Source: Blattabacterium cuenoti
GTDB taxonomy: Bacteria; Bacteroidota; Bacteroidia; Flavobacteriales; Blattabacteriaceae
NCBI RefSeq assembly: GCF_014252295.1
Contig: NZ_CP059215.1
Location: 62,001 to 126,000, forward strand
DNA length: 64,000 bases
Direction of reading: 5' to 3'
Numbering within the stretch: the stretch's first letter is position 1; the number at the start of each line of letters is the position of its first letter. The notes beneath the pieces were generated by a model. That model saw only the letters and a list, made by a program, of their open reading frames with translations, did no database searches and was not told the DNA's origin. This document shows, piece after piece, positions 17,959-27,298 of this stretch. The position numbers and the translations under genes are program-made.

Positions 17959-19419
17959 ATGGAAGAAATAAATTTAAATTATATAAAAAATAATTTAAAA
18001 ATATATAACACTCTAACAAGTAAAAAAGAATTATTTAAACCAATTCATAAAGAATATGTAGGAATTTATGTTTGTGGGCCTACAGTGTATAATCACTTGC
18101 ATTTAGGAAATTGTAGAACTTTCATACTATTTGATATTGTTTTTCGTTATTTGAAACATATTGGTTATAAAGTTCGTTACGTTAGAAACATTACTGATGT
18201 TGGACATTTAGAAAATGAAGAATATGACTTAGAAGATAAAATTTCTAAAAAATCTCGTATAGAAGGAATTGAACCTATGGAAATAGTCCAAAAATATACT
18301 ATTTCTTTTCGTAATGTACTACGAATTTTCAATGTTCAATCTCCAAACATTGAACCTACAGCAACATCTCATATAATAGAACAAATAGATATGATTCGAA
18401 AGTTGATTGAAAAAAATTTAGCATATGAGATAAATGGTTCTGTTTATTTTAATTTGAAAGAATATGAAAATTTATATTCTTACGGAATTCTTAGTAAGAA
18501 CAAGACAGACCAACTTAAAAATAAAAAACTGAATTTTTCGGCAGAAAAAAGAAATTCACAAGATTTTTCTCTTTGGAAGAGAGCATCTTCTAATCATATT
18601 ATGAGTTGGAATTCTCCATGGGGAAAAGGATTTCCTGGTTGGCATATAGAATGTACTGCTATGAGTACAAAATATTTAGGAGAAACTTTTGATATTCATG
18701 GAGGAGGTATCGATCTCAAATTTCCTCATCATGAATGCGAATTAGCACAAGCTATAGGTGTTTATAACAGAAGTTATCTTGCACATTATTGGATGCATAC
18801 CAATATGTTAACTTTAAATGAGAAAAAAATGAGCAAATCAACAGGAAATTTTCTCAATCCAAAAGATATTATTCAATCTAATAAAAAACCTTTTTTACCA
18901 AGTATCCTTAGATTTTTTATTTTACAATCTCATTACAGAAGTATTATGAATTTTTCAAATCAAGGACTCATGAATGCAGAAAAAGGATACCATAAAATTA
19001 TGAAATTTATAAGAATATTAAAAGATTTTCATTCAGAAAAATCAACAGTAAATAATAATATTTTTGATGTACATCATTGGATTAAAAATTGTTATCAAGC
19101 TATCAATGACGATTTTAACATTCCTTTATTAATTTCTCACTTGTTTCAAGCAACTCATATTATGAATTCTCTAAATGATATAAAAAAATCTCATATCAAT
19201 TTACTGAAAAAATACATGATTCATTTTGTTTTTGATATTCTTGGTCTTCAAGAAGAAAAAAAACAATTTCATTCTGAAAAAAAATTAGAAATACTTATTA
19301 AAAGATTAATCAAATTTCGCATAGAAGCAAGAAAACAAAAAAATTGGATTCTATCTGATAGAATTCGACAAGAATTATCCTACATAGGAATCACATTTCA
19401 TGATGAAAAATTATTTTAA
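17959..19419 (+). CDS. cysS: Cysteinyl-tRNA synthetase
   Basis: Class I aminoacyl-tRNA synthetase of 486 aa that charges tRNA-Cys. Motifs in order: CGPTVYNHLHLGNCRTF (HIGH-like HLGN and the first zinc cysteine), GWHIECTAMS and HHECELAQA (other zinc ligands), and KKMSKSTGNF (KMSKS). The C-terminal anticodon-binding part ends with a short DALR-like region. It ends convergently with the trans-sulfuration gene, overlapping it by 9 bp (19411-19419), so the two tails share sequence. Confidence 0.95.
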   Translation: MEEINLNYIKNNLKIYNTLTSKKELFKPIHKEYVGIYVCGPTVYNHLHLGNCRTFILFDIVFRYLKHIGYKVRYVRNITDVGHLENEEYDLEDKISKKSRIEGIEPMEIVQKYTISFRNVLRIFNVQSPNIEPTATSHIIEQIDMIRKLIEKNLAYEINGSVYFNLKEYENLYSYGILSKNKTDQLKNKKLNFSAEKRNSQDFSLWKRASSNHIMSWNSPWGKGFPGWHIECTAMSTKYLGETFDIHGGGIDLKFPHHECELAQAIGVYNRSYLAHYWMHTNMLTLNEKKMSKSTGNFLNPKDIIQSNKKPFLPSILRFFILQSHYRSIMNFSNQGLMNAEKGYHKIMKFIRILKDFHSEKSTVNNNIFDVHHWIKNCYQAINDDFNIPLLISHLFQATHIMNSLNDIKKSHINLLKKYMIHFVFDILGLQEEKKQFHSEKKLEILIKRLIKFRIEARKQKNWILSDRIRQELSYIGITFHDEKLF

Positions 19420-20556
19420 TGCTCTATCTATATCATTTATAAGATCTTCTACGTTTTCTATTCCAAGAGATAGTCGAATAAGAGAATCTTGTATTCCAGC
19501 GTTTACTCGAATCTCTAAAGGAGTAGATTTATGAGTCATAGTTGCAGGATGACAAATTAAACTTTTTGTTCCTCCTAAACTTTCAGCTAACTTAAATAAT
19601 TTTGTTGATGTAACAATTTTTTTAGCTGATTCTACTGTATCATTTTTTAAACTAAAAGATACAATCCCACCAAAATATCTTTGTTGTTTAACTGCTATTA
19701 AATGATTTTTATGATGTGATAATCCAGGATAATAAATTTTATCAATACAGTAATTTTTTTCCTTTTCTAAAAAAGAAGCTATTTGAAATGCGTTTTGTGA
19801 TTGTTTTTTTACACGTAGATACAAAGTTTGGAGCCCTCTAATTGTTAACCAACAATCAATAGGAGATAAAACACCACCACTTGCATTTTGTATGTATTTC
19901 AATTTTTCGTACAAATCTGGATCATTTACTGTAATAAGTCCAGCCAATACATCTGAATGTCCTGCTAAATATTTTGTAGCGCTATGAATAATTATATCTG
20001 CTCCCAATTTAATAGGATTTTGAATAGCAGGAGAGGCAAAAGTATTATCTACTACAATCAATACCTTTGAATTCTTATTTTTTGATTTTTCACTGATATA
20101 TTCTATATCAGATATTTTTAAAGTTGGATTCGTTGGACTTTCCAACCAAACTAATTTTGTATTATTAGAAATTAAAGATATAGCTTTCTCTGGATCAGTT
20201 GTATCCACGAACTTTATACTAATTCCTAACTTTTTATATAAATTTAATAAACGAAAAGTTCCTCCATAAATATCATCTACTGCTACTATTTCGTCACCAC
20301 ATTCCAATAATTTTAAAACAGCATCTACGGATGCTAATCCTGAAGAAAACGCTAAACTAGCATAACCATATTCTAAATCAGTAATTAAACCTTCCAATAT
20401 TTTTCTTGTAGGATTATTCGTTCTTGTATAATCAAATCCTTTATGAATTCCAGGAGCTTGCTGTACATATGTTGATGTTTGATATATCGGTGTAGAAATA
20501 GCTCCTGTAAGAGGATCTGATAAAATATTCTGAATAAGCTTTGTTTCTTCCTTCAT
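19411..20556 (-). CDS. Trans-sulfuration PLP enzyme (cystathionine gamma-synthase/lyase family)
   Basis: Cys/Met metabolism PLP-dependent enzyme of 381 aa. The PLP lysine is in HSATKYLAGHSDVLAG; the N-terminal YTRTNNPTRKILE and AFSSGLASVDAVL are the phosphate- and pyridine-contact regions. The family includes cystathionine gamma-synthase, gamma-lyase and beta-lyase, and sequence alone does not separate them safely. It could serve methionine or cysteine supply in the symbiont. It is a single gene, convergent with cysS, with 156 bp before the divergent atp operon. Confidence 0.85.
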   Translation of the reverse strand: MKEETKLIQNILSDPLTGAISTPIYQTSTYVQQAPGIHKGFDYTRTNNPTRKILEGLITDLEYGYASLAFSSGLASVDAVLKLLECGDEIVAVDDIYGGTFRLLNLYKKLGISIKFVDTTDPEKAISLISNNTKLVWLESPTNPTLKISDIEYISEKSKNKNSKVLIVVDNTFASPAIQNPIKLGADIIIHSATKYLAGHSDVLAGLITVNDPDLYEKLKYIQNASGGVLSPIDCWLTIRGLQTLYLRVKKQSQNAFQIASFLEKEKNYCIDKIYYPGLSHHKNHLIAVKQQRYFGGIVSFSLKNDTVESAKKIVTSTKLFKLAESLGGTKSLICHPATMTHKSTPLEIRVNAGIQDSLIRLSLGIENVEDLINDIDRALK

Positions 20557-20679
20557 TAGTTTAATAAAATTTCATAAGTATTGTGTGCAAATGTACTCTC
20601 AAAAAATGAGAATACAATATCTTGTTTTTGTAATACAATTTTTTTTTAGATAAAAACAACATTTTTTTGGGAAAAAATC

Positions 20680-20687
20680 TAAATTTG
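20680..20687 (+). promoter_or_regulatory. Possible -7 promoter box for the atp operon
   Basis: TAAATTTG matches the Bacteroidota -7 consensus TAnnTTTG and lies 25 bp before the atpB start codon. No good -33 TTG element is found at the usual spacing, and T-rich octamers arise easily in this composition, so support is weak. Confidence 0.3.
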
Positions 20688-20712
20688 TTTCCTATTTATT
20701 TGATTGAAATAA

Positions 20713-21771
20713 ATGATTTCAAAAAATTTATTATTATTTTTTTTATTATTTCTTTTATATTCTGATTCTGACACAAAGGTTAAAAATAATAAGTTTGATA
20801 AGAATCAAGAAAAAATAAATGTATCTAATACAATTTTTGAACATGTTAGTGATTCTCATGAATGGCATATTGCTGGTTCTCATGATAATGGGATTGTATT
20901 GTCTTTACCTATTATTTTATGGAATCATGGGTTAGAAATTTTTGTTTCATCAAAATTATCATGTAAAAAAGTGTTTAAAGGAAAGTATGGATATTATAAA
21001 ATGTTTCAAGGTAAAATATATAATACCGATTTTACAGGAAGATTACATTTAAACAAACAAGGAATTCCAATTAATTATAAACCTTGGGATTTTTCTATTA
21101 CAAAAAATGTAGTTTCTCTTTTTATTTCTTTTTTTTTGTTATGTTTCCTATTTATTCGTATGAAACATTGTTATAAGGATAATCAAGTAAAATGGAGATT
21201 AGGAATTTTTTTAGAATTTTTAATTTTGTTCATACGTAATGAAATAGCAATTCCCAATATTGGAAAAGAAAAATATAAAGCGTATTTTCCATTTCTGTTA
21301 ACATCCTTTTTTTTTATATTATTTAATAATTTAATGGGTATAATTCCAGGATTTCCAAATGTTACTGGAAATATAAATGTGACATTTGTTTTAGCTATAA
21401 CAACATTTATAATTACTAATATAAATGCAAGCAAAAGTTATTGGAAGCATACTTTTTGGATGCCTGGAGTTCCAATAGGAATTAGGTTTTTATTAGCTCC
21501 TATAGAATTTTTAGGAATTTTTATTCGCCCATTAACTTTATGTATTCGTTTGTTTGCTAATATTACTGCTGGTCACATAATCATATTAAGTTTTATTTGT
21601 CTTATTTTTATTTTCAAAAATTTTTTTATAGCCGGTTTTTCCATATTTTTCGGTTTTTTTATTTCTATGTTAGAAATTATGGTATCTTTTTTACAAGCTT
21701 TCATTTTTACTACTTTATCTTCTTTACTCATAGGAATGTCTATCAAAAATTATGAAAGTGAAACCCATTAA
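20713..21771 (+). CDS. atpB: ATP synthase F0 subunit a
   Basis: Proton-channel subunit a, 352 aa, with the long N-terminal extension seen in Bacteroidota. The first 20 residues are hydrophobic (signal-like). A hydrophilic region with several His residues follows, then five to six membrane helices. The essential arginine is in LTLCIRLFANITAGHI. First gene of atpBEFHAG, 12 bp before atpE. No atpI is present ahead of it; the upstream 156 bp probably contains the operon promoter. Confidence 0.93.
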   Translation: MISKNLLLFFLLFLLYSDSDTKVKNNKFDKNQEKINVSNTIFEHVSDSHEWHIAGSHDNGIVLSLPIILWNHGLEIFVSSKLSCKKVFKGKYGYYKMFQGKIYNTDFTGRLHLNKQGIPINYKPWDFSITKNVVSLFISFFLLCFLFIRMKHCYKDNQVKWRLGIFLEFLILFIRNEIAIPNIGKEKYKAYFPFLLTSFFFILFNNLMGIIPGFPNVTGNINVTFVLAITTFIITNINASKSYWKHTFWMPGVPIGIRFLLAPIEFLGIFIRPLTLCIRLFANITAGHIIILSFICLIFIFKNFFIAGFSIFFGFFISMLEIMVSFLQAFIFTTLSSLLIGMSIKNYESETH

Positions 21772-21783
21772 AAATTAATTATT

Positions 21784-22011
21784 ATGAATATAGATTTAAT
21801 ATACACTGGATTAGCAGCTTTAGGATCTGGACTTGCAGTAGTAGGAGCTGGATTAGGAATTGGAAAAATTGGAAGTTCTGCAATGGATGCGATTGCTAGA
21901 CAACCTGAATCTTCAGAAAAAATACAGAACGCAATGATTATTGCATCTGCATTGATCGAAGGAGCAGCTCTTTTTGGGATAGTAACTACATTATTGGCTG
22001 TATTTAAATAA
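21784..22011 (+). CDS. atpE: ATP synthase F0 subunit c
   Basis: A 75-residue hairpin of two membrane helices that forms the rotor ring. The polar loop contains ARQPE, and the proton-binding glutamate is in ALIEGAALFGIV on helix 2. The pattern does not show the extra polar residues typical of sodium-binding rings, so proton coupling is expected. Between atpB and atpF with gaps of 12 and 16 bp. Confidence 0.95.
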   Translation: MNIDLIYTGLAALGSGLAVVGAGLGIGKIGSSAMDAIARQPESSEKIQNAMIIASALIEGAALFGIVTTLLAVFK

Positions 22012-22027
22012 AAAATAATAGAAAAAT

Positions 22028-22516
22028 ATGGATTTGATTACTCCTTCTATTGGATTAATTGTTTGGCATTCTATAATATTTTTAATTCTTATATTATTTC
22101 TTTCCAAATTTGCTTGGAATCCAATCGTGAATTTTATTGATGAAAGAGAAAAAGAAACTGAAATGTATGTTAATAAAGCGCACAATGCTAAAAAAGAATT
22201 AAAAGATTTAGAAAATAAAAAAAACGAAGTATTAAAAGAAGCTCGTCTAAAAAGAGATATAATTTTGAAAGAAGCGATTCAAATCCAAGAAAAAATAAAA
22301 TTAAAAGCAAAGGAGGAGGGGATCATGATAAAGAAAAAAATGATGGAAGAAACGAAAAAAAATATTCAAATAGAAAAAGAAGCTTCTGTTCACAGATTAA
22401 AAAATGAAGTAGTGGATATTTCCATACAAATAGCAGAAAAAATATTAAAAAAAAAGTTGGATCAAACAAATAGACAAGATAAATTTATAAAAGAATTAGT
22501 AGAAAAATTATACTAA
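22028..22516 (+). CDS. atpF: ATP synthase F0 subunit b
   Basis: Peripheral stalk subunit b, 162 aa: one N-terminal membrane helix (IGLIVWHSIIFLILILFLSKFAW) and a long charged coiled coil from about residue 35 to the end. FAWNPIVNFIDEREKE is the usual membrane-proximal motif. Length is typical. It is followed after 13 bp by atpH, its partner at the top of the stalk. Confidence 0.93.
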   Translation: MDLITPSIGLIVWHSIIFLILILFLSKFAWNPIVNFIDEREKETEMYVNKAHNAKKELKDLENKKNEVLKEARLKRDIILKEAIQIQEKIKLKAKEEGIMIKKKMMEETKKNIQIEKEASVHRLKNEVVDISIQIAEKILKKKLDQTNRQDKFIKELVEKLY

Positions 22517-22529
22517 ATGAAAAATAAAA

Positions 22530-23090
22530 ATGTTTTCAAATAAAAAAATAGTTCAACATTACGCTAGGGTTTTTTTTGAGTATTCTAATACAAATAATGA
22601 TGATTCTAATGATTTTTTTTATTACAAAGTCAAGAAAATATTCTCTTTACTATGTAAAAATTCAGATTTAAACAAGATTATTTATACTTCATTATTAAGT
22701 TCAAAAAAGAAAATAGAAATTTTCGAAAAAATTATTTATAATTTCGATGTTTCACTTTTTCAGTTTATAAAACTTTTAATTGTAAGAAAAAGAGAATCTC
22801 TTTTGAAAGAAATTTTTTTAGAATATCAAGAAATATATGAAAAAGAAAAAAAAGGAATTGTAAAAGCTCTTATTATTTCTGCATTTCCATTAAGTATAGA
22901 TACAAAAAAAATGATGATCAAGAAAATGAAAAAAATACATTATAAATATCAAAAAAAAAAATTTCACATAATTAACAAAATTGATAGGTCTATTATTGGA
23001 GGATTTTTGTTCCGTATAGGAAATGAAGAATTGGATTTTAGCGTAAAAGGGAAACTGTCTTTTCTTAAGAAAGAATTCAAAATTAAATAA
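22530..23090 (+). CDS. atpH: ATP synthase F1 subunit delta
   Basis: OSCP/delta subunit, 186 aa, linking the stator stalk to the alpha/beta head. It begins with [14 protein letters not shown], as expected for delta, and ends with the conserved [26 protein letters not shown]. The middle is more divergent than the other subunits. An 11-A run at 22951-22961 encodes part of YQKKKF; a polymerase slip there would frameshift the last third of the protein. Operon position is canonical. Confidence 0.9.
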   Translation: MFSNKKIVQHYARVFFEYSNTNNDDSNDFFYYKVKKIFSLLCKNSDLNKIIYTSLLSSKKKIEIFEKIIYNFDVSLFQFIKLLIVRKRESLLKEIFLEYQEIYEKEKKGIVKALIISAFPLSIDTKKMMIKKMKKIHYKYQKKKFHIINKIDRSIIGGFLFRIGNEELDFSVKGKLSFLKKEFKIK

Positions 23091-23103
23091 AGATTTTATT
23101 TTC

Positions 23104-24684
23104 ATGTCGAATTTAAAATATTCAGAAATATCTTTAATTCTTAAAGAACAATTATCAAATTTTCAATTTGAATCAAAATTATCTGAATCTGGTATTGTTA
23201 TTCAGGTAGGAGATGGAGTTGCTAGATCTTTTGGTCTAAATTCTGCTTTTTATGGAGAATTAGTAGAATTTGATACTGGAACTAAAGGTATAGTTCTGAA
23301 TTTAGAAGAAGATCACGTTAGTATTGTTTTGCTTAGCCCTTCAAAAGATATTAAAGAAGGAGATATAGTTAAAAGAACAGGAAAAATTTTTTCTATAAAA
23401 GTTGGAGAAGGCATGTTAGGTCGTGTAGTTGATATATTGGGAAATCCTATTGATGGAAAAGGCCCTATAGAAGGAAAACTATTTGATATGCCTTTAGAAA
23501 GAAAAGCTCCAGGTGTCATTTATAGAGAACCAGTTAAAGAACCTCTTCAAACTGGTATTAAATTTATAGATTCTATGATTCCTATAGGAAAAGGACAAAG
23601 AGAATTGATTATTGGAGATAGACAAACGGGAAAAACAACTATAGCTATTGATACTATTATTAATCAGAAAAGATTTTATGAAGAAAAAAATCCAGTTTAT
23701 TGTATTTACGTGGCTATTAGTCAAAAAGGATCTGCAATAGCAAGTACTTTCAATCTTTTACAAGAAAAAGGAGCAATGCCTTATACGGTGATAGTTTCAG
23801 CTAAATCTTCTGATCCAGCTTCTATACAAGTCTTTGCTCCTTTCTCAGGAACTTCTATCGGAGAATATTTTCGTGATACTGGTCGTTCTTCTTTAGTAGT
23901 ATATGATGATCTTTCCAAACAAGCTGTCTCTTATAGAGAAATTTCACTTTTATTGCGACGTCCTCCTGGTAGAGAAGCTTATCCTGGAGATGTTTTTTAT
24001 TTACATTCTCGTCTTTTAGAACGTGCATCTAAAATTATAAAAGATCAGAAAATGGCTGAAAAAATGAATGATATTCCAGAATCCATTAAAAAAGAAGTTA
24101 AAGGTGGAGGATCTTTGACAGCTTTACCTATTATTGAAACCCAATCTGGAGATATATCTTCTTATATTCCTACAAATGTAATTTCGATTACTGATGGTCA
24201 GATTTTTTTAGAAAAAGATTTGTTCCATTCTGGAGTTCGTCCAGCAATTAATGAGAGTATATCTGTTTCCCGTGTAGGAGGTGCAGCTCAAATTCAATCC
24301 ATGAGAAAAATATCTGGAACTCTTAAATTAGATCAAGCACAATTTAGAGAATTAGAATCTTTTTCAAAATTTGGTTCTGAATTAGATACTCATACTATGG
24401 ATATTTTGAAAAAAGGAAAAATAAATATAGAAATATTAAAACAATCTCCTTATTCTCCATATGATATAGCAGAACAAGTGGCTATTATTTTTATTGGAAC
24501 AAAAAATATATTAAAAAATATTCCTATTGATAAAATTTCAATTTTTGAAAAAGAATATCTTTTCTATTTAAAGGAAAAACATGAAGACTTATTAAGTTTA
24601 CTAAGAAATGGATTTTTAAATGATAAAATATCTAGAACTTTGGAGAAAGTTGCATTAGAATTAAGTAATAAATATGTATCCTAA
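23104..24684 (+). CDS. atpA: ATP synthase F1 subunit alpha
   Basis: Non-catalytic nucleotide-binding subunit, 526 aa. Walker A is GDRQTGKTT; other landmarks are [13 protein letters not shown] near the N-terminus, [21 protein letters not shown], and [12 protein letters not shown]. Strong conservation and full length show that it is functional. Followed by atpG after 8 bp. atpD and atpC are not adjacent, as is usual in Bacteroidota, where they form a separate pair. Confidence 0.97.
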   Translation: MSNLKYSEISLILKEQLSNFQFESKLSESGIVIQVGDGVARSFGLNSAFYGELVEFDTGTKGIVLNLEEDHVSIVLLSPSKDIKEGDIVKRTGKIFSIKVGEGMLGRVVDILGNPIDGKGPIEGKLFDMPLERKAPGVIYREPVKEPLQTGIKFIDSMIPIGKGQRELIIGDRQTGKTTIAIDTIINQKRFYEEKNPVYCIYVAISQKGSAIASTFNLLQEKGAMPYTVIVSAKSSDPASIQVFAPFSGTSIGEYFRDTGRSSLVVYDDLSKQAVSYREISLLLRRPPGREAYPGDVFYLHSRLLERASKIIKDQKMAEKMNDIPESIKKEVKGGGSLTALPIIETQSGDISSYIPTNVISITDGQIFLEKDLFHSGVRPAINESISVSRVGGAAQIQSMRKISGTLKLDQAQFRELESFSKFGSELDTHTMDILKKGKINIEILKQSPYSPYDIAEQVAIIFIGTKNILKNIPIDKISIFEKEYLFYLKEKHEDLLSLLRNGFLNDKISRTLEKVALELSNKYVS

Positions 24685-24692
24685 TTTTCGTT

Positions 24693-25580
24693 ATGTCTAA
24701 TCCAAAAGAAATAAAAAGAAGAATATTATCCATAGAATCAGTTATTAAAACAACGGAAGCTATGAAAATGATTTCGATCGTAAAATTACGAAAACATAAA
24801 GGTTTATTAAAAAGTGCAAAAACTTATTATGATCATATAGAATTGCTTCTTTCAGATTTTTTTTTAACGGAAAAAAAAGAGAATTTTGAAATAAAAAAAT
24901 ATTTTTTAGAGGAAGGACAGAATAGTATTCTTATCATATTCACTTCAAATCGTGGATTATGTGGATCTTTTAATTCATCAATTTTTGAAAAAATTAATTT
25001 TTTTTTTCAAAAAAACATTTCATTACATCATAATGAATGTATGTTTTTTTCAGTTGGTAAAAAAGGATTTGATTTTTTATCTAAAAAATATGGAATACAT
25101 GAAAAAAACAATAACTGGATAGACTGGGAAAATAACTTTTCTAAAGTTTGTGAAAATACAAGATTTTTAACAAAAAAACTAATTTTTAATTTCATTAAAA
25201 GAAATTTTTCTTCTATTTATTTAATATATAATAACCTCAAAAATTCTTTGTTTCAAGAAACAATTATAGAGAAATTACTTCCAATCAATGTTGGAAATTT
25301 TAAAGAAAAAAGAAAAAGAATTGACTATATTATAGAACCTTCTAAAAAGGAAGTTTTTCATTACTTGATTCCTAAATTTATAAGTTCAAAATTATTGAAA
25401 ATTTTTTTGGAATCCTCTGTAACAGAACATACATTACGTATGATATCTATGCATAAAGCAACAGAAAATGCACATGATATTAAAAATAATCTAGTGTTAA
25501 ATTACAATAAAGAAAGACAAACTTCAATTACAAAAGAAATACTTGAAATTATTAGTGGATTAGAATCGTTGAAAAAATAA
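24693..25580 (+). CDS. atpG: ATP synthase F1 subunit gamma
   Basis: Central rotor shaft, 295 aa. The N-terminal helix (PKEIKRRILSIESVIKTTEAMKMIS) and the C-terminal helix (SSVTEHTLRMISMHKATENAHDI ... ITKEILEIISGLESL) are the conserved coiled-coil parts. The centre contains FTSNRGLCGSFNSSIF. Last gene of the atp operon in the window, then 64 bp to trpS in the same direction. Confidence 0.94.
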   Translation: MSNPKEIKRRILSIESVIKTTEAMKMISIVKLRKHKGLLKSAKTYYDHIELLLSDFFLTEKKENFEIKKYFLEEGQNSILIIFTSNRGLCGSFNSSIFEKINFFFQKNISLHHNECMFFSVGKKGFDFLSKKYGIHEKNNNWIDWENNFSKVCENTRFLTKKLIFNFIKRNFSSIYLIYNNLKNSLFQETIIEKLLPINVGNFKEKRKRIDYIIEPSKKEVFHYLIPKFISSKLLKIFLESSVTEHTLRMISMHKATENAHDIKNNLVLNYNKERQTSITKEILEIISGLESLKK

Positions 25581-25644
25581 TTCTACGATATTACTACAAT
25601 ATATTTTAGTTTTTTTTAAAATTGATTAGGTTAAAAAAAGAACT

Positions 25645-26628
25645 ATGGAAAAAATATTAACAGGAATTAGAAGTACAGGGACTCCTCATTTAGGAAATAT
25701 TTTAGGTGTTATGATACCATCTATAAATATTGCAAACATGAATGAAAAAAATTCTTCATTTATATTTATAGCAGATTTACATTCTATGGTTCAAATAAAT
25801 AATATAAAAACAGTAAAAAATAACACTTATCAAATTGCAGCAGCATGGTTAGCTTTCGGATTGAATACAGAAAATTGTCTTTTTTATAGGCAATCTGATG
25901 TTTCAGAAGTTACTGAATTAGCTTGGTATTTTAGTTGTTTTTTCCCTTATCAAAGACTTACATTAGTTCACTCATTTAAAAATGAAGTGAAAAAAAAAAT
26001 TAGTTTAGGATTATTTTCTTATCCTATTTTAATGGCTGCAGATATTTTACTTTATAACGCCAGCATTATTCCTGTAGGAAAAGATCAGTTGCAACATATA
26101 GAGATAGCTAGACGGATTGCAACTTCTTTTAATAAAAGAATCAATGAAAAATTATTTGTATTACCTAATGCTTTTTTACAAAAAGAAGCTATGTCTGTTC
26201 CTGGAACAGATGGGGAAAAAATGAGTAAATCTAAAAATAATTGGATTAATATTTTTTCTGCAAATGAAATTTTGAAAAAACAAATTATGAGTATTCGTAC
26301 AGATAATAAATCTTTAAAAGAAAAAAAAAATCCTGAACAAGATTATATAATGTCTTTATATAAATTAGTAGCTCCTTCAGAAAAAATAAATGAAATGAAA
26401 GAAAAATATATAAAAGGAGGATATGGTTATTTGGAAGCAAAAATATCTTTATATGAAATGATACTTCATAAATTTTCAAAAGAAAGAAAAAAGTTTTTCT
26501 CTTTCATGAAAAAAAAATCTTTGTTAGATCATATTTTATATTCAGGTGCTAAAAAAGCAAAAAATGTAGCTATTGAAAGATTGAATAAAATTAGAAAATG
26601 TTTAAGACTAAACTCCATAAAGTTATAA
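25645..26628 (+). CDS. trpS: Tryptophanyl-tRNA synthetase
   Basis: Class I synthetase of 327 aa charging tRNA-Trp. It opens with ILTGIRSTGTPHLGNILG, the HIGH-like motif being HLGN. FIADLHSM and PILMAADILLY are typical active-site regions, and the KMSKS loop is KMSKSKNN. Length is normal for bacterial TrpRS. It stands alone between the atp operon and grpE. Confidence 0.95.
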   Translation: MEKILTGIRSTGTPHLGNILGVMIPSINIANMNEKNSSFIFIADLHSMVQINNIKTVKNNTYQIAAAWLAFGLNTENCLFYRQSDVSEVTELAWYFSCFFPYQRLTLVHSFKNEVKKKISLGLFSYPILMAADILLYNASIIPVGKDQLQHIEIARRIATSFNKRINEKLFVLPNAFLQKEAMSVPGTDGEKMSKSKNNWINIFSANEILKKQIMSIRTDNKSLKEKKNPEQDYIMSLYKLVAPSEKINEMKEKYIKGGYGYLEAKISLYEMILHKFSKERKKFFSFMKKKSLLDHILYSGAKKAKNVAIERLNKIRKCLRLNSIKL

Positions 26629-26635
26629 AAATTAA

Positions 26636-26648
26636 TGTCATAATGACA
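26636..26648. promoter_or_regulatory. 13-bp palindrome upstream of grpE-dnaJ
   Basis: TGTCATAATGACA has perfect 6-bp arms around one central base and lies 68 bp before the grpE start. It is unlike the CIRCE operator. Its position ahead of chaperone genes suggests an operator for a heat-shock or other regulator, but the regulator is unknown and a chance palindrome is possible. Confidence 0.4.
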
Positions 26649-26716
26649 GGATTAATTTATGGCAAATCTTTTGCTCCTAAACCATAGAATTGTGTTAAAA
26701 ATATTTTATATTAATT

Positions 26717-27286
26717 ATGGATATCAATCAAAAAAATACTGAAAAACATTCGGATTCATCTAACGATGTCTGTAATATTGGATCTGATTCTTGTCAAGAG
26801 GAAGTACAAGATCCATCAAAAAAAGAAATCAAATTTCTTAAACTTAAAGAAGAAAAAGAAGAATTAGAAAAAGAAAAAAATAAGTTTTTACGTCTTTTTG
26901 CAGAATTTGAAAATTATAAGAAAAGAATTCAGAAAGAAAGATTGGATATTTTTAGAACAGTTCATGAAAAAATACTTATAGATTTAATTCCTATTTTAGA
27001 CGATTTTGAACGAGGAGTTAAAGAGTTAAGAAAATCTAAAGATGATCATATCGTTAAGGGAATTTTTTTAATACAAGAAAAACTTCTTAAGGTTTTAACA
27101 GAAAAAGGACTAAAAAAAATAGAAATAAAAAAAGGGGATGATTTTAATACTGACTTTCATGATGCTATATCACAAATTCCATCTGTTACAAGTAATTTAA
27201 AAGGAAAAATCATAGAAATAATAGAAGCAGGATATATTCTTAAGGGGAAAGTTATCCGACATGCTAAAGTTATAACCGGAAAGTAA
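26717..27286 (+). CDS. grpE: GrpE nucleotide-exchange factor
   Basis: Exchange factor for the Hsp70 DnaK, 189 aa. An acidic, low-complexity N-terminus is followed by a long charged coiled coil (residues ~35-85, ending in LFAEFENYKKRIQKER) and the beta-wing domain with LIPILDDFERG. The C-terminal signature is GYILKGKVIRHAKVIT. Twelve bp before dnaJ, so the two cochaperones are made together; dnaK is elsewhere. Confidence 0.95.
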   Translation: MDINQKNTEKHSDSSNDVCNIGSDSCQEEVQDPSKKEIKFLKLKEEKEELEKEKNKFLRLFAEFENYKKRIQKERLDIFRTVHEKILIDLIPILDDFERGVKELRKSKDDHIVKGIFLIQEKLLKVLTEKGLKKIEIKKGDDFNTDFHDAISQIPSVTSNLKGKIIEIIEAGYILKGKVIRHAKVITGK

Positions 27287-27298
27287 ATTTTTATCTTC

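Noticed and set aside
26629..26716. Small structured RNA such as SRP RNA between trpS and grpE
   Set aside because: Too short (88 bp) and lacks the conserved SRP loop sequences; only the 13-bp palindrome is notable.
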